From: Fictibacillus barbaricus
Lineage (GTDB): Bacteria; Bacillota; Bacilli; Bacillales; Fictibacillaceae
DNA: 64,000 bases
NCBI RefSeq assembly: GCF_014635025.1
Contig: NZ_BMCE01000001.1
Coordinates: forward strand, 1,674,001 to 1,738,000
Reading direction: 5' to 3'
Both the position numbers and the translations under genes were made by a program. This document shows positions 63,009-64,000 of this stretch, piece by piece; the first letter of the stretch is position 1, and each line of letters starts with the position of its first letter. The notes under the pieces are model-generated. The model searched no databases and was not told the DNA's origin. It was given only the letters and a program-made list of their open reading frames with translations.

Positions 63009-64000
63009 ATGATTTCAACTATCATTCAAAAAATAATGAAACACGAGACATTAAAAGAAAACGAGGCTTCCTTTTTTATGGAGAACCTCGCGAGTGGAGA
63101 AGTTTCAGACGCACAAGCGAGCTCTGTTTTAAGCATCATGAGCTTTCGAGGCGAAACCGTAGAAGAGATTGTAGGATTTGTAAAAGCCATACGGAAACTA
63201 TCTCGCATAACAGAGCCTTCACTTCATCACGATCTGATGGATACTTGCGGTACAGGCGGCGATGGTGCATCTACTTTTAATATCTCCACAGCAGTAAGCA
63301 TCATTTTATCCTCACTAGGTATTAAAGTGGCTAAACATGGAAACAAAGCGGTTACTTCTAAAAGTGGCAGCTCAGATGTATTAGAAGCATTAGGCATACA
63401 TGCGGCAAGTAATCATTATGAAGCGAATACTCAATTGTCAAAATACGATATCGCGTTTTTACATGCACCTTATTTTCATCCAGCATTAAAAAAAGTTGCT
63501 TCCTTAAGACAGCAGCTTCCTTTTCGAACCATCTTTAATTCTATTGGCCCCTTACTGAACCCTATGTCACCAGCTTATCAGTTGATTGGCGCAAGCAATG
63601 AGATAGTCGCTGGGAAGCTGGCAGAGGTGATCAGGGTGCTGGGGATAAAAAGAGCTTTGATCGTAACAGGCAAGGAAGGGTTGGACGAATGTTCAATTAC
63701 TGGGGAGACGAGCATGTTTTTAGTTGAGAACAACGCTGTTTCAGCCTTTACTTATACCCCAGAAGAAGCTGGGTTAAGACGAGGGTCATTGCATGACCTA
63801 AAAGTTAAGAACAAGCAAGAAAGCGCTAAACTAATTATTTCCATTTTAAATGGAGAAGGAAATGAATCTGCAAAAAACATCGTTATCTTAAATGCGGCTG
63901 CAGCCCTTTTTGCCTCTAATCGTGTACAGAGTATCCGAGACGGTGTTGAGATCGTTAACCAATGCTTACAATCACAGACCGCTTATTATCATTTGCTAGA
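63009..64000 (+). CDS. trpD: Anthranilate phosphoribosyltransferase, C-terminus cut by window end
   Basis: The first 330 codons of TrpD, which joins anthranilate to phosphoribosyl pyrophosphate in tryptophan synthesis. The PRPP loop DTCGTGGDGASTFNIS (residues about 78-93), KHGNKAVTSKSGSSDVLE and FNSIGPLLNP are intact. AAAAGGAGTG precedes the ATG. It is the first trp gene after the TRAP leader; trpE, which leads the B. subtilis operon, is missing from this position. Confidence 0.95.
   Translation, partial: MISTIIQKIMKHETLKENEASFFMENLASGEVSDAQASSVLSIMSFRGETVEEIVGFVKAIRKLSRITEPSLHHDLMDTCGTGGDGASTFNISTAVSIILSSLGIKVAKHGNKAVTSKSGSSDVLEALGIHAASNHYEANTQLSKYDIAFLHAPYFHPALKKVASLRQQLPFRTIFNSIGPLLNPMSPAYQLIGASNEIVAGKLAEVIRVLGIKRALIVTGKEGLDECSITGETSMFLVENNAVSAFTYTPEEAGLRRGSLHDLKVKNKQESAKLIISILNGEGNESAKNIVILNAAAALFASNRVQSIRDGVEIVNQCLQSQTAYYHLL

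Overview
The window is a stretch of chromosome from an endospore-forming, low-GC Firmicute of the Bacillaceae. Gene content and order follow the Bacillus subtilis segment from pdp/dacF through spoIIA, spoVA, lysA, scpAB, dacB-spmAB, resABCDE, serA, fer, recS, gudB, sleB-ypeB, der, spoIVA, hup, mtrAB, hepS-menG-hepT, ndk and cheR to the trp operon. I see no phage genes, insertion sequences, CRISPR array, tRNA or rRNA genes. The futalosine-pathway genes (mqnA and partners), which replace the B. subtilis men route, point away from B. subtilis itself toward other bacilli, for example Fictibacillus or alkaliphile-like lineages. The species cannot be fixed from sequence reading alone.

Layout. 0-10.7 kb: pdp end; dacF behind a sigma-F promoter; spoIIAA-spoIIAB-sigF; the spoVA operon behind a textbook sigma-G promoter; a lysine riboswitch and lysA; ppiB. 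10.7-18.3 kb: a phased 21-bp repeat, ypuF on the minus strand, scpAB, an unrecognised 122-residue protein, a type III polyketide synthase/methyltransferase pair, dacB-spmA-spmB and rluB. 18.3-24.4 kb: resABCDE. 24.4-25.9 kb: a cobalamin riboswitch controlling a DUF4430 lipoprotein and an ECF transporter S component, sitting where B. subtilis has sigX-rsiX. 25.9-36 kb: a PHP phosphatase, serA and fer (minus strand), ypbB-recS and the ypb genes, a CarH-type B12 photoreceptor regulator and mecB. 36-44.8 kb: ddl, gudB, a frameshifted ypdA, ansA, prsW, sleB-ypeB, a PilZ protein and ypfB. 44.9-54.4 kb: cmk, plsC, ypfD, der, plsY, gpsA, a spoVIF homologue behind a sigma-K promoter, yphEF and spoIVA behind a sigma-E promoter. 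54.4-64 kb: hup, folE-mtrB, the hepS-menG-mqnP-ubiX-mqnA-hepT menaquinone cluster, ndk, cheR, and a TRAP-controlled trp leader followed by trpD, cut by the window end.

Functional themes. Sporulation and germination dominate, and forespore (sigma-F, sigma-G) and mother-cell (sigma-E, sigma-K) promoters can be read directly. Respiration is served by cytochrome c maturation, the ResDE regulator pair and menaquinone synthesis. The window contains both TRAP (mtrB) and one of its expected RNA targets, the trp leader.

Points most worth a second look: a Fur box lying on a consensus sigma-A promoter that points antisense into the ferredoxin gene; the trp leader with a nine-codon Pro-Pro-stop mini-ORF in the place where trpE would be expected; the B12-controlled uptake cassette together with an orphan CarH-type regulator; a one-base frameshift in ypdA; and an apparent ATA start in ypfB.
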